6,444 bases of DNA, from the NCBI GenBank assembly GCA_902800255.1, contig CADCDV010000036.1:1-6444 (forward strand). The letters are read 5' to 3'. The position numbers and the translations under genes were made by a program. Shown here piece by piece: positions 5,391-6,444 of the stretch. Below the pieces are notes generated by a model. The model searched no databases. It had not been told where the DNA came from and worked only from the letters and a program-made list of their open reading frames with translations. The stretch is from an uncultured Erysipelotrichaceae bacterium (GTDB lineage Bacteria > Bacillota_I > Bacilli_A > RFN20 > CAG-826). Position 1 is the first letter of the stretch. Every line of letters starts with the position of its first letter.

Positions 5391-5756
5391 ATGAACATTT
5401 CCTTAAGCAAGTCTCTTGATGGGTTAAAGTCCGCTATCGAAAACGATGAGAGGATCATTAGGCTCAACGAATTAGAGAAGAAACTCTATGACGATCCGTC
5501 TCTTTTGGAACTCGTCAAAAAGAAGGATGATTTGGAAAGGGAATACAATACCGTTCTCTCCTACAAAGACAAAGATAGCGATGAGGCAAAGAGAGTAGGA
5601 AAAGCCCTCCATGATGCGAAAATGGAACTTGATTCCTATCCTCTCGCCAAAGAATATAGCGAGGCCTATATCGCGGTCAGAGATCTCTATATGCAGATCG
5701 ATGACATCATCTTTGGACCATATAGGAAGAAGACCTTAAACAGCAAAGCAAAATGA
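5391..5756 (+). CDS. ylbF: YlbF/YmcA family protein
   Basis: The protein is 121 aa, largely helical and highly charged. Its core (E-x-x-x-x-L-x-x-D-x-x-x-x-x-L-V-x-x-K-x-x-L-E-R-E-Y over residues 27-52, then L-D-x-Y-P-x-A-K-E-Y at 79-89) resembles the YlbF/YmcA (Com_YlbF) family. In Bacillus these proteins form the Y-complex with YaaT, which modulates RNase Y and affects competence, biofilm and sporulation. The gene position agrees with ylbF, because rsmD and coaD follow as in Bacillus. Two differences stand out. The protein has no Cys at all, whereas Bacillus YlbF has a Cys-rich tail implicated in an Fe-S cluster, and ylbG, normally between ylbF and rsmD, is absent. The stop overlaps the rsmD ATG (ATGA). 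A 6-codon frame, ATG 5374 to TGA 5394, overlaps its start. The family call is good; the exact paralogue is less sure. Confidence 0.85.
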   Translation: MNISLSKSLDGLKSAIENDERIIRLNELEKKLYDDPSLLELVKKKDDLEREYNTVLSYKDKDSDEAKRVGKALHDAKMELDSYPLAKEYSEAYIAVRDLYMQIDDIIFGPYRKKTLNSKAK

Positions 5757-6276
5757 TCAAAGTCGTCAGTGGCAAATATAGGACAAGGAACTTAGAAGTC
5801 CCACCTCACTTAGAGGTCCCAAGCAAATCCGTCGTCCGCACAGGGATGATGAACGCTTTAAGCATGGGCATTCCTGGATCGGTTTGCCTTGATCTTTTCG
5901 CTGGCTCAGGAGCCCTTGGAATCGAGGCGCTCTCAAGAGGTGCAGCTTACTGCGTATTTTGTGACAAAGACAGGGCAAGCATCGCTCTAATAAAGGAAAA
6001 TATCAAAAGATGCGGTGCGGAGTCTAAATCAAAGGTTGTTCAGGGGTTTTGAATAATTTTAGCGACAAATACGACATCGTTTTCCTCGACCCGCCATACG
6101 CGATGAAAGATGTCTATAAAGACGTTCCTCGTTTCCTCATCGAAAAGGATAGACTATCCAAGAATGGGGTAGTGGTCCTTGAGTACGAGGGCGAGATTGA
6201 AACGCCAAAAGAACTATTCTCCCGCTTTAGGGAGTATCATTATGGCAGGACCAAGGTAATGATCCTCTGGAGGTAA
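5753..6276 (+). pseudogene. rsmD: 16S rRNA (guanine966-N2) methyltransferase, frameshifted
   Basis: RsmD methylates G966 of 16S rRNA in the 30S subunit using S-adenosylmethionine. The first frame (5753-6052, 99 aa) has the SGKYRTRNLEVP N-terminus, the DNA/RNA-contact S-x-x-V-R-x-x-x-x-N-A-L helix, SAM motif I DLFAGSGALG (47-56) and EALSRGA. It then stops at TGA 6050-6052, just after V-V-Q-G-F. The rest continues in the -1 frame from about 6049: YDIVFLDPPYA with the catalytic DPPY (from 6088), then GVVVLEYE and the normal C-terminus ending at TAA 6274-6276. Joined, the two parts give about 174 aa, near the family's 180-190, with nothing else missing. One extra base in the GGGGTTTT run at 6043-6050 would restore a single frame (for example Q-G-V-L-N-N-F). 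A sequencing error or a recent deletion is more likely than programmed slippage, because the site is not a classic slippery heptamer. The start is coupled to ylbF by ATGA. Confidence 0.85.
6269..6274 (+). promoter_or_regulatory. Ribosome binding site of coaD
   Basis: GGAGGT overlaps the rsmD stop codon and lies 4 nt before the ATG at 6279. This is a strong site showing that coaD is translated as part of the ylbF-rsmD-coaD operon, independently of whether rsmD reads through. Confidence 0.7.
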
Positions 6277-6278
6277 TT

Positions 6279-6444
6279 ATGAAAAAAGCTGTATACGCTG
6301 GTTCATTCGATCCAATCACCAATGGCCATTTGGAAGTCCTCAAAAGGTCGCTTAAGATCTTCGACGAGGTTTATCTCCTCTTAGCGGTCAACCCAAAGAA
6401 GAGCGGTTCCTTCACAATCAAAGAAAGACTCTCAATGATGAAGG
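6279..6444 (+). CDS. coaD: Phosphopantetheine adenylyltransferase (5' part)
   Basis: The first 55 codons are visible before the right edge. CoaD transfers AMP from ATP to 4'-phosphopantetheine to make dephospho-CoA, the penultimate step of CoA synthesis, in the cytoplasm. The N-terminal nucleotidyltransferase signature is unmistakable: A-G-S-F-D-P-I-T-N-G-H (7-17), with the ATP-contacting His of the TNGH motif at 17. It is followed by L-E-V-L-K-R-S at the first helix, FDEV, the A-V-N-P-x-K strand end (substrate loop) and F-T-I-x-E-R. The full family length is about 160 aa, so roughly two thirds lie beyond the window. The start is 2 nt after the rsmD stop, with GGAGGT upstream. The order rsmD-coaD matches ylbH-ylbI in Bacillus. 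Confidence 0.95.
   Translation, partial: MKKAVYAGSFDPITNGHLEVLKRSLKIFDEVYLLLAVNPKKSGSFTIKERLSMMK

Noticed and set aside
6049..6276. Second half of rsmD as an independent gene starting at TTG 6049
   Set aside because: It begins in the middle of the methyltransferase fold, carries only the DPPY half of the active site, and the purine stretch before it is 2-3 nt from the codon, too close for a ribosome site.
1..6444. CRISPR arrays, tRNA/rRNA genes, insertion sequences, direct repeats
   Set aside because: Reading both strands showed no repeated spacer pattern, no clover-leaf or rRNA-like sequence, and no transposase or terminal inverted repeats.

Overview
The window is a compact, mid-GC (my estimate is 45-47%) stretch of chromosome that looks like a small-genome Bacillota/Mycoplasmatota lineage, for example uncultured gut Bacilli of the RF39 or Izemoplasma kind. 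This placement is an inference. It rests on RNase J, a ylbF-rsmD-coaD run as in Bacillus, a Gram-positive-type peptide deformylase, strong AGGAGG ribosome sites and very short intergenic gaps. Trp is TGG, and TGA ends ylbF and the phosphodiesterase gene, so the standard bacterial code applies.

Layout. Positions 1-11 hold the first codons of a leftward gene with a perfect ribosome site. Positions 12-105 are a divergent promoter region. Positions 106-453 encode a membrane-anchored, EIIB-like protein in which the phospho-accepting Cys is replaced by Glu. It converges on, and overlaps by 11 bp, a long leftward block (5345 down to 443). Read in transcription order, that block is: def (peptide deformylase), a stem-loop, a calcineurin-like phosphodiesterase lipoprotein, an 8-TM membrane protein translationally coupled to it, a new promoter, RNase J, and maf. 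Rightward from 5391 come a ylbF-family gene, rsmD (16S rRNA m2G966 methyltransferase, frameshifted here) and the start of coaD (CoA biosynthesis), which runs off the right edge.

Functional themes. RNA decay (RNase J, and a YlbF relative whose Bacillus homologue modulates RNase Y), protein and rRNA maturation (Def, RsmD), nucleotide-pool sanitation (Maf) and CoA synthesis make this mainly a housekeeping region. The parts that do not fit a standard description are the Cys-less EIIB-like membrane protein and the lipoprotein phosphodiesterase/8-TM protein pair.

The most notable regulatory signal is that three genes (the EIIB-like gene, def and ylbF) each have a -10-like hexamer separated from their ATG by exactly 6 nt and no usable ribosome site. 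This predicts leaderless mRNAs, alongside genes with classical ribosome sites. No tRNA, rRNA, CRISPR array, insertion sequence or convincing rho-independent terminator was seen.
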